Origin: Diphasiastrum complanatum
Lineage: Eukaryota; Streptophyta; Lycopodiopsida; Lycopodiales; Lycopodiaceae
Reading direction: 5' to 3'
DNA: 64,000 nt
NCBI GenBank assembly: GCA_029204225.1
Contig: CM055101.1
Coordinates: 3,664,684 to 3,728,683, forward strand
Shown: positions 10,090 through 21,926 of the stretch, in pieces
How the letters are laid out: every line of letters begins with the position of its first letter
Numbering within the stretch: position 1 is the stretch's first letter
Notes under the pieces: generated by a model
What the model saw: the letters and a program-made list of their open reading frames with translations, nothing else
What the model was told of the DNA's origin: nothing
Databases searched by the model: none
Made by a program: the position numbers and the translations under genes

Positions 10090-11650
10090 ATAAGGGCGTA
10101 TGTGTATGTATTGGGCATAGTGAGATTATTTTCATGTGTGCACGATTAATCTTGTATGCATCTACTATATATTCCTGGTTACTAGAGTTATTTGGTGCAC
10201 TTAACCTAGTCGATGAACATAGACATATGATCAAGTATTGTGTTGGACAATTACTTGCAGAGTTAATGGATCTTGTTTTGAGAGATTTATTGGTTAACTT
10301 AAGAGTGATTCGGATAAGGGTCTAAATGTGATGTGGTACTTGTATAATTAAGATTTGCACCTGGACATTTGAGATTTCTGAATGATTAGCAATTAACTTG
10401 TGTAGTGAGTTTACTCTAGTGGAAATTCAATTGGAGAAACAAACAATGTGAAGAGAATTCACCAGAAACTGTTTGTTTATATATGTGGCTTATAAGATGC
10501 ATGACTCATGAATCATCGAGATTCATCAAAAAAGTTGTGTATAGAATATATAGAAATTTCTGGTAGAGTATTTTTCATATAAGAAATAGACTCAGATTCA
10601 TTAGTGATTGTATCCCAAAGAGCTCAATTGGATAACGAATAATTATGGTTCCAAATATGATGACTGAATTTTTAGGAAATTCGGTAGAACTTTAGATATC
10701 TAGAATTCAATTCTAGACAACAACCTGAAATTTTTGGTGGATGGAGTTACTATTTAATGTCATTTTGGTATGTTTGGTCTGAGTTTACATAATTGCATTG
10801 GAATTTGGATGACTCACATTTTGGTTAAGAATATAGTTTGATGAATATTCTAAAAATCCAATATTACTCAAGTGAGGGAATCTGCTAGAGAATGACATAT
10901 GTGTTTATGTATCGGGTCAGTGAGATTATTCTCATATGTGAACGATGAATCTTGTTTGGATCTACTATGAAACTCTGGTTACTAAGGTTCTCTGGTGCAC
11001 TTAACCTAGTCGTTGAACATAGACACATGATCAAGTATTGTGTTTGACAATTACTTGCAGAGTTGACAGATCTGTTCTGATAGATCTATAGGTCAACCTA
11101 AAAGTGATTTGGATATGGATCTAAACGTGGTGTTGTACATGTAGAATCAAGAGCTGCACCTAGACATTTAAGATTTCTAAATCATCTTCAATTAACTTGA
11201 ATAGTTGATTTACTCTTGTGGAAGTTAATTGGTAAAACGGACAATGACAATGTCTGTTTTATGTGTATTTCTTGTAAGACACATAATTTATGAGTCATTT
11301 GGATTCATCAGAGAATTGTGTGCATAGGATATACAGAATTCTTGGGTGAGTATTTCTCAATTGAGGAATAGATTTAATTCATTAGTGATAGTATCCTTGT
11401 GATCTCAATTGGATACCGGATCCTAATGGTTCCAAGAATGGTAAACTGAATTTTGAAGTTCAGCAGGACTTTGTAATCTCTAGATGTTGTTCTAAGGGGT
11501 TGAATAAAGTTTATGTTGTTAAAGACAGATGTTGTAATGGTCTTTAATTACTTAATTGATTGTAAAATTTGGAACTCATAATCTGGTTAAGAATCGGTTT
11601 GGAAGAATATTCTTGGAATCCAATGATTTTCCTTGTGGAAAAGATTTCAA
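10090..11650 (+). repeat. Diverged tandem duplication, period about 800 bp
   Basis: Unit 1 (about 10090-10885) and unit 2 (about 10890-11650) align along their length. Shared landmarks include GGTGCACTTAACCTAGTCG, CATGATCAAGTATTGTGTT, CTCAATTGGATA and TGGTTAAGAAT. The copies differ at many positions and indels, so the duplication is old. No conserved frame exists, which argues for a non-coding part of a large LTR element. Confidence 0.7.
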
Positions 11651-11889
11651 AATGATTCTTATATTTTCTGAGTTGTATGTTATGCATATACTCCAGTATT
11701 ATTATTAATGATTAAGTATGGTTTTGGAATCTTGTAAATTATGATTGACGAATCATAAGATTCTAAATATTTATGATTGATGGATCATAAATTGATACTT
11801 AAAGGTTGTTAAAGATTATAAGAAAATGTGAGGATTCTTGAAATAATGAGTAATTCTTGATCAATTGGGAGAGTCAAGGATTTAGATCT

Positions 11890-12107
11890 GTCGTGTAAAC
11901 TCTAAATTTCTATACTCCAATGCAGATTTGAGTTTATGTACATCTCACATGCATTTTCATTAGGTCATTGTTTACTTATGAGGAATTTGCTTACTTTATT
12001 ACTACTACAGATTGTAGTCTATAAGTGCTTGTGTACAAAGTTCAATCTATATCTCCAGATTTTTAGGAAACAGATAAATCTATTAAGATATAGATAGTTG
12101 CTGATTT
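11890..12107 (+). repeat. Retroelement interior segment, copy 2 (copy 1 at 1-228)
   Basis: Near-identical to 1-228. It links the 9.6-12.1 kb block to the family whose 3' end lies at the left edge of the window. Confidence 0.75.
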
Positions 12108-12161
12108 GTGCATCGCTTAGCCTAAAGATCAAGGCATTCATGGATCCAGATTAAGGGGGGT

Positions 12162-12370
12162 TGTTGGATTTATTCCTCTACTCTCCTAAATCCCATGTCA
12201 ATATAGTTCCATTCACATTGCTGCAATTTTACATGTATTGTCGCATAGTATGTAGAAATGCTCTATTGTCAAAGACAAGTCGCATTATAGTGGCAACCGA
12301 CTTGTCAAGGAAGTCCGACTTGTTGAATTAACTGACTATTCATCGACCTCATCGACTATCAATAGCAACA
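12162..12370 (+). repeat. Candidate LTR fragment TGTTGGATTTATTCC
   Basis: A purine tract (TTAAGGGGGG, 12151-12160) is followed by TGTTGGATTT, the layout of a polypurine tract and 3' LTR on the + strand. CAACA near 12370 could be its end. No partner LTR is seen. Confidence 0.35.
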
Positions 12371-12389
12371 CACTCCCATTAGAGAAAAT

Positions 12390-13116
12390 CTAGCTTTGGA
12401 AAGGGCCTATAAGGATTGCCACATAGGATGATAGTTTGGCACCCCTTGCTTTAACTCTTCTTGGATGATTTGGTCTTTCATTTGCCTTTTCTTGAGAACT
12501 CTCATCTCCGACATGCAAGGACAAGGAACCAATCCTATTTTTGACATGTTGGACTCTAGATTCCTCGGCCACAAGCACACTATGGATCTTGTCTACGGAA
12601 GGTAGGCTTTCATTATGGCAAAATTTTGGACCAAGTTGGAGAACTGATATCCAAGTCCATTGAGGATCACTTGTACAAGTTCATTGTCATGAAACTTATC
12701 TCCTATTGAAGCAAGTTCTTTTTTTAGAGATTTGATTCTAAGCACATACTCTTGTGCACTTGCACCACTACTCCTCATGCTTTGCAAAACTTGGTTTCTT
12801 AGCATGAGCGTTCTAGAGGTGTTATTGGATTCATATATTGCTGTTAATGAATGCCATGCTCCCTTGGTCGAGGTACTAGAGGCAATTTCCTTTAGAAGAT
12901 CATTACTAACATCCATCTTCAACAATGCAATGCTAATCTTGCTCTCTTTTTGTGCCTCATCACATCTTGTCCTCCTTGAGGTTCCTCCTCACCAAGAACA
13001 AGATTAAAGAGGTCTTGGAGTACTAGATGTGATTCCATCATCTCCTTCCAAATAGAGTAGTTTGTAGAGTTTAGCCTCTCAATAGCTTCCAAGAGGAGTG
13101 CTCCTATTGATCCCAT
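12390..13116 (-). pseudogene. Ty1/Copia gag remnant (Copia 0)
   Basis: Three overlapping - strand frames give a Copia Gag N-terminus in order: MGSIGALLLEAIERLNSTNY and SIWKEMMESHLV; then a UBN2-like region (LLKEIASSTSTKGAWHSLTA, SRTLMLRNQVLQ, ILNGLGYQFSNLV); then a basic tail. Two frame changes separate the pieces and no zinc knuckle or pol follows. A matching primer-binding site and LTR lie upstream on the same strand (13779 and above), so this is the 5' end of a truncated element. Confidence 0.8.
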
Positions 13117-13778
13117 CTTGCTAATGACTTGTACAACAAATGTACTTTTTGACTCTCACAAGGATCTCTACAAAAGACAACTCAAAATTGATGGAATAGA
13201 TTTTATTCTAGAAGTTCATTAAGACCTCTTGATTTGAATGAATCAAGATAGAATTCTAGCCATTCAAAAGACTTCTAGTCTCGACCCTCTCACTCTCTCA
13301 CTAAGATTGAATGGAAGTGTAATGAGCTCATTCAAATTCCTATCAAATCAATTTACTAGATAAATAATAATGGCCATTGCTAAGTCTAGATTTGACTCTC
13401 TTACTCTTTTTCTTCTTGGTGATCCAACAAGACCTTTTTTAGGATGTGTGCAAGACACCTATTAATTGGATTTGATGATCCACTGTCAAATCTCAATAAT
13501 GGTTTCTGATCTTTGATGCTTTTCCTTTGATTTTCACCAAAAAACTCATCAAGATGTGTTGTATGGAAATTATGAAGATCAATTAAATAATGGAACAAAA
13601 AATAGGTACAACATATTCCCACACCTGTGAAAAGTACACCTACAGCCCACTAACAAATATAGACATAAACTCTTTGAAGCAATTTTAGAATAGATTCACC
13701 CTCTCAATAGTAGATTGTTAGCATCAAACTTGCTAAAATTAGATTAAGTTTTGATCATTTACTTGTCTCTTGTACTTG
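13117..13778 (-). other. Leader between primer-binding site and gag of Copia 0
   Basis: No supported gene. A 73-codon open frame at 13401-13622 has no recognisable homology and lies in the untranslated leader. Confidence 0.4.
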
Positions 13779-13790
13779 GCTATGATACCA
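13779..13790 (-). other. Primer-binding site, initiator tRNA-Met type
   Basis: On the - strand this reads TGGTATCATAGC, one mismatch from the usual TGGTATCAGAGC of plant LTR elements, directly after the CA end of the LTR. Confidence 0.75.
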
Positions 13791-14395
13791 TGTTGATATG
13801 AGTGATTTAGGACTCTAAATGGGTCTACAAAAGATCCTTAAGAGTGATTGGGTACTTAAGTAATGATCAAAATACTTGAAGAAAGCTTCAAACATGTGAA
13901 GGACTGACTACAATACGGCTTGATAACAGAGGATTGAGTGTATTGAGTTTAGATTGCATTCACATCAAAAAATTCACAACACAAATAGAATGGATACTTG
14001 AGATTAGCATAAACTCTCCAAAATCTTGATCTCACATCAATTGATTGAATCTTTGCAGGTACAAGGATGATCCTATCCTTGGCTGGCTGGGCAGGTTTGG
14101 CATGTGTTCAAGTGCCATGTCATCATTAGGTTTTCCTACTCATGTATATTTGACCTAACCATTAGGTATACCATCTGTGCAAGACCAACTTTCCTTGATT
14201 TGTGGTAGGTTCTAGATTCTAGGAATCTTGACCAAACTTGCTATCTAACTCCCATGATTGGGGGTCTAACTAACATACACCTATTCTTCACACATGGAGA
14301 CATGCTCACACACATGTGGATTACAATACATACAATAAACAATGTGTTTGTCAAGCTAATATTTGCCAATCTTTACACATAATAAACGATAGCTT
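13791..14395 (-). repeat. 5' LTR of Copia 0, outer edge uncertain
   Basis: Starts TGTTGATATGAG on the + strand (i.e. ends ...CA on the element strand) next to the primer site. The segment 14080-14395 resembles 55780-56081 (GGTTTGGCA, TTGACCTAA, GGTTAGG, TTGACCAAA, CAAGCTAAT), so at least two LTRs of this family are present. The outer end merges into the edge of Copia 1. Confidence 0.55.
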
Positions 14396-14471
14396 TTGGA
14401 TAAATATCATTATTCTTTTCAGCCCACCAATAGGCTTCCGCCTTGTCAAATTTACTAAATTAATTTTAAGA

Positions 14472-14506
14472 AATGTAACAATGTAGTTTATCATTGATTT
14501 CTAACA
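14472..14506 (-). repeat. Truncated 3' LTR of Copia 1
   Basis: On the element strand it begins TGTTAGAAATCAATGATAAA, matching the start of the 5' LTR (TATTAGAAATCAATGATAAA) for about 35 bases, then diverges completely. The rest of the LTR has been replaced. Confidence 0.7.
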
Positions 14507-14518
14507 CTCTCCCTCAAT

Positions 14519-15660
14519 GATAAAATTACATTCTTTTATTCCTAAGAGACTACGAAGGTTCTCAAATTTACATTTACCTAAAGACTTAGTAAAAATATCA
14601 ACCACTTGATAGCAGCTTTCTAGTGAGTCTGACTAGGTTCTTGCATAAATTGACTTACCACACCAAAAGCATAAGCAATATCAGGACGTGTGTGTGTCAA
14701 ATAGATTAAACTGCCCACTAACTGCCTATATAAGTATGCATCAACTTTCTCGGCTTCATCAAATGCATAAAGTTTGGTATTGGCCTCCATTGGAGTACTT
14801 AGTGACTTGCAATCCTACATATTGAACTTATACAATAGATCCCGTGCATACTTGCTTTGCATAAGAATAACATTGTTTTCCTTTTGCCAAATTTCAACAT
14901 CAAGACAATAATGCATAAACCCTAAATCGCTCATGTCAAAGGTATTGGAAAGGTATGATTTGATTTCATCAATTAAGCCCATATTACTTTCTGTAATAAT
15001 CAAATCATCGACATAGAAGACAACGAACACTATATTTGAATTTTGCCTAAGAATGTAAAGATTAGGATCAGCATCACTCTTGACCATTCCCCTTTGCTTG
15101 AAGTGTTCATCAATGCAAGAGTACCACGCTCGTGGCGCTTGCTTCAATTTATATATGGCTTTTTTGAGTTTACAAACCAAATGATCTCTCTCTGGCTCAA
15201 CAAACTCTTGAGGTTGCTCTAAATATACCTCTTCATCCAACACTCCATTAAGAAAAGCAGATTTGACATCCATTTGCTGGATTTTCCAACCATAGAAAGC
15301 AGAAATTGCAATGATAGAATGAATAGTTACCATTTTGGCTATGGGTGCGAAGGTCTCCTCAAAGTCTATACCTTACTGCTGCTCAAAACCTCTTGCAACT
15401 AGTCATGCCTTGTACTTGTTGAGTTGCCCATCCGCTTCATACTTCGTCTTGTAGATCCACTTACATGTGATAGGCATCTTACCATTAGGTAGCTCAACCA
15501 AGTCCCACGTTTTGTTCTTCAATATAGCCTCCATTTTTGTTTCCATAGATGCATGCCACTCCTTGTGTTCTTTTGCTTTGTTGAAAGTTTTAGGTTCTTG
15601 AGCCGTTAACATGGATCCCATTAGGGCTAGATTTATCTCTGTCAAGCTGGAGGTTTTTGA
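14519..15660 (-). pseudogene. Copia 1 reverse transcriptase with RNase H deletion
   Basis: The RVT_2-type frame runs from EWHASMETKMEAILKNKTWD, through QQMDVKSAFLNG and KQAPRAWYSCIDEHFKQRG, to the catalytic FYVDDLI, LGFMHYCLDVEI and LIYLTHTRPDIAYAF. At about 14613-14617 the start of RNase H (a degraded HWKAA motif, Trp now stop) joins directly to the Copia C-terminus (VVDIFTKSLGKCKFENLRSL then the polypurine tract). About 100 codons of RNase H are therefore missing. In-frame stops also occur after NKYKA and after YKFNM. Confidence 0.85.
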
Positions 15661-16880
15661 TTTCTACTTGATCTCCTAAGCTCCCCTTGCTCACTTGATT
15701 TGGGATTATCTCCCTTATTAGCATCACCTGTTATTGACAAGTACCACTTAGGCACTCTCCTAGGAGTCTCATTATTAACCCTGTCTTTTTTCATTGGCTC
15801 TTCCATATTGACATCAACTTCTTTCTTCACCTGTACTTTGGCTTTATCATCAAAGGAATCAATTGTCAATTTTATTTGGTCGTTTTGACCCATCTCATCA
15901 AAAGTAGCATCTCTAGAAATCACGATATTTTGTGCATCTGTGTCATACATCATGTATGCCTTGGCTTTTTCATCATATCCAAGGAAAATACACTTAACAA
16001 CTTTTCCATTCAGTTTCTTTCGTTTTTCATCAGACACATGAGTGTAAACATCACAACCAAATACTCATAAATGAGAAACAATAGGTTTCTTTCTAGTAAA
16101 AGCTTCGTAAGGTGTCTTACTCTCCGCAAACTTCGTAGGACACCGATTCAAGATATGAGTAGCTGTGTTGCATGCTTCTGCCCAAAAAGTATTTGGCAGA
16201 CCCTTGCTCTTAAGCATTGCCCTAGCCATCTCCACAATGGTTCTGTTTTTCCGTTCTACAACTCCATTTTGTTGTGGTGAATAGGGTGTAGTAGTTTGCC
16301 TCTTGACCCCCTAATCCTTGCAAAAATCTATAAACTTTGATGAAAAATACTCACCACCACCATCTGATCTTAGAGTCTTAATATAACAACTTGTTTGTTT
16401 TTCAACTAGAGCCTTGAACTCTCTAAACTTGGCAAAAACATGAGATTTCTTGCTTATGAAATAAATCCAGATATGTCTACTGTAGTCATCAATGAATGTA
16501 ATGAAATAGTAACAACCACTAATGGAGCTAGTTTGTATTGGTCCACACAGATCACTATGAACAAGATCAAGAATGCCATTGGCTCTTCTTGCTCCACCTT
16601 TGGAAAATCTCTCTCTATGTTGTTTTTCCAAAATGCAACCCTCACAAATTTTTTTTTCAAAAGAGATATCAAGCAAACCAACAACTGGATTACCTCTTTT
16701 AAGGATTTGCAAGCTTTGACAACTAATATGACCAAACCTTTGATGCCAAAGGTCACTTCAACTATCAACAATGCTTACCATAGCTTGAGTAAAAGATCTC
16801 GCATTTAATTTGTAGAGTCGATTCCCTTTGACTTTAGCTCCTGTAGCAATCACTTTGTAGTGATTCTTGATGTCCTTGAC
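15642..16880 (-). pseudogene. Copia 1 integrase
   Basis: Pre-integrase and integrase in order: a zinc-type CEGCILEKQHRE, then LVHSDLCGPIQTSSISG and FITFIDDYSRHIWIYF (catalytic Asp residues), then TLRSDGGGEYFSSKF. A stop follows DFCKD, then the core resumes with PYSPQQNGVVERKNRT (catalytic Glu in the VVERKNRT motif) and FLGYDEKAKAYMMYD. Frames change at least twice, so no full protein can be made. Confidence 0.85.
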
Positions 16881-17150
16881 GAGACATTTGTCGCTGTCAA
16901 ACTCAACATTGAGTTGTTGGTTAGCCATCGTCCCAACAGATAGTATATTGTTAGCTAAGCCAGGTACATATTGCACATTGCTTATCCACTTTATCTTTCC
17001 ACTGGCTAACTTCACGGGTACCACTCCATATCCTTTAATAGATAGCAACTGGCCATCGGCTTGTCTGACTTCATCACCATTGTGAGTTTCCTTGAGTTCT
17101 GAAAACCACTCTTTCCTTGAAATCATGTGTTTGGATGCACCACTAGCAAT
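16758..17150 (-). pseudogene. Copia 1 protease, catalytic Asp lost
   Basis: The Copia aspartic protease normally starts W-x-I-D-S-G-A-S. Here the codons read stop-Y-I-A-S-G-A-S-K-H-M: the Trp codon is TAG and the catalytic Asp codon is GCT (Ala). The remainder (GYGVVPVKLASGKIKWISNV, YVPGLANNILSVGT) is well preserved. Confidence 0.75.
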
Positions 17151-18180
17151 GTACTAGGTATCCTTGGCTTCATCACTTGTGTAATGAACAAGTTTGAACT
17201 CTCACCTGTATCATCTTCATATTGATCATCATCGTATTGATGTTGATCAGCATAATTGTCTTCATAATAATCATCAAATTGATGTTGATTAGCATAACAA
17301 CCCACTTGCCATTTGTCTTTTCTTTGTTCTATATCCTTCTGTTTCTTGAAGCATTCACGCTCTGAGTGGCCAGGTTTGTTGCAGTACCTACAATTTTCAG
17401 GTTTATTTTGTCTGTAATAGTCGCATACTTGAACTCGGGCCTTGATTCCAATTGTCTCGATTTGGGCCATCATTGGATTCTTCTTGAAATTGTTGGAATG
17501 ATCCACAATTTGAGTTTCCACCTCTTGATTGGTGTCTTCCACGACCAAACCTGCCACCACGTCCTCTAACTACAAGAGCTTGGTCAAATCCCCTATTGCG
17601 ATGACTCAAGTTCTCTTGACATTGTTCTTTTTGCAAAATCAATCCACCTAACTCTTCATAGGTTGGAAGATTTTCCCGTGTAGTTATGCTTGTCACAAAC
17701 ATCTGATGTGACTCACTCAAACTATTCAATGTCAATTGCATGATCTCACGATCCTGAACTCACTCTCCAATTGCTGCTAATTGGTCACGAACCTCTTTGA
17801 TCTTCAGTAGGTGATCAGCAATAGTTGCACCATCATCCATCCACAATGTGTGTAGCTTTGTCTTTAGGAATAGCACTCGAGATGTGTTTGTGGTCTCAAA
17901 CAATTCCTTCAACGTATCTCATGCTTCTTTTAGTCCTTCTGAATCCGAAATGCAGGGAATAATTGCATCTCTAATTGATAAGTTGATGACATTTTGTGCT
18001 TTTCGTTTTCTCCTATCAAATGCCCTCTGATCTTCTTCAATCACTAGCCTTGTCTCTTCACCTGTCACGACCTCCTATAGCTCCTTTTCCATCAAAATAT
18101 TTTTTCAGTTCAAATTTCCAAACTGCATAGCTGTCGGCTCCTTCCAATTTGCTTGACTCATTAAGGAGACTCTCACTTAG
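17123..18180 (-). pseudogene. Copia 1 gag
   Basis: The N-terminus reads LNESSKLEGADSYAVWKFEL near 18175. A UBN2-type region follows (LFLKTKLHTLWMDD, MQLTLNSLSESHQMFVTSIT), then a Gly/Arg-rich linker and a single CCHC zinc knuckle (CRYCNKPGHSERECF). Stops and frame shifts interrupt it near 17740 and 18060. Its N-terminus resembles the gag scrap at 56085-56180. Confidence 0.8.
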
Positions 18181-18923
18181 AGTTGACAATACTGGATAGA
18201 TGAGTCCGGATCAAGAAATTTATCACACTACAGAACTATGTATCTTCTGGTTGTACACCTGATATCGGAATGGAACGGAGATGTACGACTGCTTGGGATT
18301 CTCTTTAGCTCGCACGCATGGATCCGATATTGGTACAGACACGCGATATTGGTACAGATGTACAAATGCTCGAGATTCTCTTTAGCTAGCGCATGTGGAT
18401 CCGATACTGGTACAGATAAATATGAAAAAATAGAGAGAATATAAGAATTTTCAGAGGAAATATTCTAGATTTCAAAGCGAGTGATCATTCAAACAAACAG
18501 AGATCAGTAACGTGAAAAGTATGAAGCCTCAAAACTCTGAATGACAGTACTAGACACTATCTGGTGTGATTTGCAGTACCCCAAACAAACAGATAAGAGA
18601 TTTCTTGGCACAACTCTATGATAAATGGCACTTTTCACAAAGACTAGAAAGTATTGTAAAACTTTTCCCACTGAACAGATTTTCAATCACTCAACAGATT
18701 TTCAATCTGTCTGATGCTGCCCTGGCCTTTCCGATGCCTCCAGGACTACGTCTTTGTTCTCCACTAATAACTGTGAGCTCCAAAACCTGCAAAATACACC
18801 AAGAAGGATTTCTTCCAGTCGTTTTTATCTCTCCAAGCTTTCACCTCCTATGAAGGACTTTCTCACTTCATTGCGGAGCCTATGACAAGATGTATCCACT
18901 GATTAGGCACGCAAGACTATCGC
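18181..18923 (-). other. Leader of Copia 1 with a short tandem repeat
   Basis: Untranslated leader between primer site and gag. Near 18295-18415 a block of about 65-70 bp is repeated (ATTCTCTTTAGCT ... GGATCCGATA, TGGTACAGA). No supported gene. Confidence 0.5.
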
Positions 18924-18936
18924 AACTCTGATACCA
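18924..18936 (-). other. Primer-binding site of Copia 1
   Basis: On the - strand this reads TGGTATCAGAGTT directly after the LTR end, matching the initiator tRNA-Met 3' end. Confidence 0.8.
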
Positions 18937-19217
18937 TGTCAACAATCAGATATGCAACATCAAGCATTTACCATAAGCAATCACCAAGTAAGGAGGCGAA
19001 AGAAGAACACGCACTATCACTCTATCACACTAAAAATCATACTGAATGTAAAATGTACATATAAACCCTGAACCCTTATAGAGAGAGAGAAAACTTAGGA
19101 GTAGACTACTAGACTAGCCTATGGCTAGTTACAGTTGGCAATAGTTGTCAATAATAAAGTACATTGTGAACAATAACTAAGAAGTATAACAATGTAGTTT
19201 ATCATTGATTTCTAATA
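18937..19217 (-). repeat. 5' LTR of Copia 1, 281 bp
   Basis: Element strand begins TATTAGAAATC (expected TGTTAG, one change) and ends GTTGACA before the primer site. The outer edge is fixed by the sudden end of the Gypsy protease frame at 19218. Confidence 0.75.
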
Positions 19218-21160
19218 GTCATAATATTGACACTGGATTCAGAATCAATAGGAACATTTTTTATAAAGCATCCTTCAATAGTAATGTCAATTTTAGATGC
19301 TCCTAGATCACCTAGGTCCACTACTAATAAAGATATATCTCGTAGTTTAACTTTTTGTTTGAGAAAGACTTTTAAATGCTTCTGATAATAATTGTTATCA
19401 GACAATAATTGTTCAAAAGTGATATTAGGCTTTAAAGATTCTATATCAGAAACAATATCATAATTAGTCTTTTTTGTTTTTTTGTGGTCTATCCACTATT
19501 GCATTCGACAATCTAGAAGAAGATGGCCGATTATCGTCTCCCTCCTCAAAAGCTAATTTCTTGGAGAATAAGTTGTTCTTCAACTCTGAATGTAGAAACA
19601 TCCAAGCTTCTTCATATATGTCCTTGTTGAATAGCTTCTCCGCATTCCGGTCATAATCTGAATTGTTCTTTAAGTCTATTTGAGTTAATGATTAATTTAC
19701 CTTAGAACGCTTCTTCGGATGCTTCTGTTTATTCTTTTGAGTTTTAACAAAATCTTCTTTAGAATTTTTAGTAGACTTTGAGTCAATATTTTATTTACTT
19801 TGTTGATATCACTCGGCCATGATGTATCTATTGATAGAACAATTTTTTCTTTCAAAAATTCAACTCGTTGTACAACAACATCAACTTGCCTAGATATTGC
19901 TTAAGTATCTACTACTACAAGAGTTTTTACATATTTGTATAAAACTTTCTATTTTGGAGGTTTTGGACATTCAATAGTTGTATATCCTTGTTTAGAACAG
20001 TTTGAACAGAGTGGAACATAACCAATGGATTTGTGAGGTTCAAGACACTCTAGTGAATAATGGCCTTGGGCGACATTGTTATAATATGTGCTTGGAAATA
20101 AGTTAGAAAGAGTATTGGTTGTCATGTACACAATTTTTTGTGTAGGCGCAACTGTTTGAGCATGAACATATCACTTCGGTGCAAATTTTGAATTTGAGAA
20201 TGCATCCGAATTTGATGGTGCTCTTGGAATACAATGACAAGATTCCTCAGTTTTGGCCTCATATAAATATATGACTTTTCCAGAGGGGCTTTCCACATAC
20301 GTACTTGTGATACATTGTATTCATTGTTAGAATAACCTGGTGATCCGCATTTCATACACCAGTACTTGTATTCAAAGATGGTAGTTTTTGGGACTTGTCA
20401 GAAACGTTAGATAGCTGTACTTTAAGATAATTCATTTGCTTTGTAAGATCAACAATATTCTTTTTCCAAACCTTCTCTGACTTCGACTAGTCCTTATGAT
20501 TTTTGACTTTTTTTTTCAATCTCTTTTCTTTTCTGTTGTCCTGCTCATTGATACAAGAATCAAAACTTTCGATATAGGAACTTGGAACTCGAATATGATG
20601 ATGATTTGTTGTCAGAGTCGAATAGTTCATCTACCTCCTTTTTCTCGCAATCTTTGAAGTCTCATAATTCTTCGCTATTGCAATAACTTCATCCAATGTT
20701 TTCATAGGTCCTTGTCTGCCGAGATTCTTCACTTTTCTAGTATATTTCCTTAGTGATCCTTTGTCTTTCTTCCACACAAAATTCAATCTGGCCAGCACCC
20801 TTGTAGAATATTTGATTTCTCAGAATTCGTTAATAAATGCCTCTTTAAGTTGATCCCATGTAGTGATTGTTGTGCGATCCATCTGGTTGTACTAGATGCG
20901 AGCTTGCTTCCACAACAAACTTGGAAAAATGTGAAGTTTGTCTGCCACAGTTCCTTCATTGTTAGATACATCCATCGATTCGAACTGCGATATGTAACTA
21001 TCATCATCATCAAAAGAAGTGCCTTTAAAGTAATCATATTTGATTTTAGAATTGCAAGAAAAACGTTGAACAAGCGCTTCCATTTTTGGTTGTTTATTGT
21101 TATCAAATAAATGAAACAATGATTTCTTAAGTCTAAATCGTGGTGTAATTCAAAGATCAA
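19218..21160 (-). pseudogene. Ty3/Gypsy gag and protease start, cut by Copia 1
   Basis: From 21160 downwards on the - strand: a retrotransposon Gag region (FPSLLWKQARI, WDQLKEAFINEF, LNFVWKKDKGSLRKYTRKVK), two degenerate zinc knuckles (MKCGSPGYSNNEYN; LCSNCSKQGYTTIECPKPPK), then a Gypsy-type protease start (GASKIDITIEGCFIKNVPID, SESSVNIMT; the usual DSGSS is degenerate). The frame ends exactly where the Copia 1 LTR begins. The downstream pol half is not adjacent on the other side of the insertion. Confidence 0.75.
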
Positions 21161-21915
21161 TTATGCAATTCAAACACATAGATTAAGTTCAAATTTGACA
21201 ATCAAATAAAGCTTTTAGTTCAGTTTATGGTTACACGAGTACTATTGTAATGAACTAAATGCTTGACCTGTTCGACTAACAAGAACTTATCTCTAAGTGC
21301 GAGACACTCGACTGATAGAACAAAAGCACTCAACATAGACAAAGAGATTAGTTTATGAATTCGACGGATTTGATAATTCAATTCTTCAATGAATTTGGTG
21401 ATGTATTTATCATTATCTAAGTACATATAGTCGAGGAGCGCAGATAGGTGCGTCCGTTAGAATTTTGTGTCACTTCTTATAGACCAATGCGGAAAGACCA
21501 CCGAGGCATGAACTAGTTGACTCATCTCAGAATATTCCTTATTTGCATCTCTTCGATAGAGGTTGAGTCGATTCAGTTAAGTCCTTAGAATATGTGCCTT
21601 ATAACTAGGGTTGTCTTCAATTAAGGTTCATCCTTTAATTTTACAAGTTCGAAGGTCAACATATCATGTGTATTTGGCCTTCGACACTTTATATTCGAAT
21701 GTCTCATTTGACATATATTTCTTCATATTTAAGGCTTTTACATTTGATATTTGTCTTCGATAAGAATGTTCGAATATGATCATTTTTCAATTCACAAAAA
21801 ATAGCATGTAATGTAGTATTACAAAAGACAAGTCACTAGTGAATATCCCAAGGCATAGTTTTCATCAATCCAATGAAATGGCATAGTGGCAGGCCAAGCT
21901 TTGGTGGTGGGGGCC
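21161..21915 (-). other. Probable leader of the Gypsy gag fragment
   Basis: No supported coding sequence. It lies between the gag start and a primer-site-like sequence at 21916-21926. Confidence 0.35.
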
Positions 21916-21926
21916 ATTTGGCGCCA
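21916..21926 (-). other. Candidate primer-binding site TGGCGCCAAAT
   Basis: On the - strand this is TGGCGCCAAAT, similar to Gypsy primer sites of the TGGCGCC type and placed upstream of the Gypsy gag. No LTR pair confirms it. Confidence 0.35.

Larger units (their letters stand above)
14471..19217 (-). mobile_element. Ty1/Copia retrotransposon (Copia 1), degenerate
   Basis: A nearly complete Copia element on the - strand: 5' LTR 18937-19217, primer site 18924-18936, leader, gag, protease, integrase and RT in Copia order, most of RNase H deleted, polypurine tract ATTGAGGGAGAG (14507-14518), then only the first about 35 bases of the 3' LTR (14471-14506). It is inserted into the protease frame of an older Gypsy element (19218-21160). 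Multiple stops make it non-functional. Confidence 0.85.

Noticed and set aside
13401-13622. FDSGSS motif resembling a retroviral protease
   Set aside because: It sits between primer site and gag, where protease is never encoded, and surrounding residues do not match Copia or Gypsy protease.
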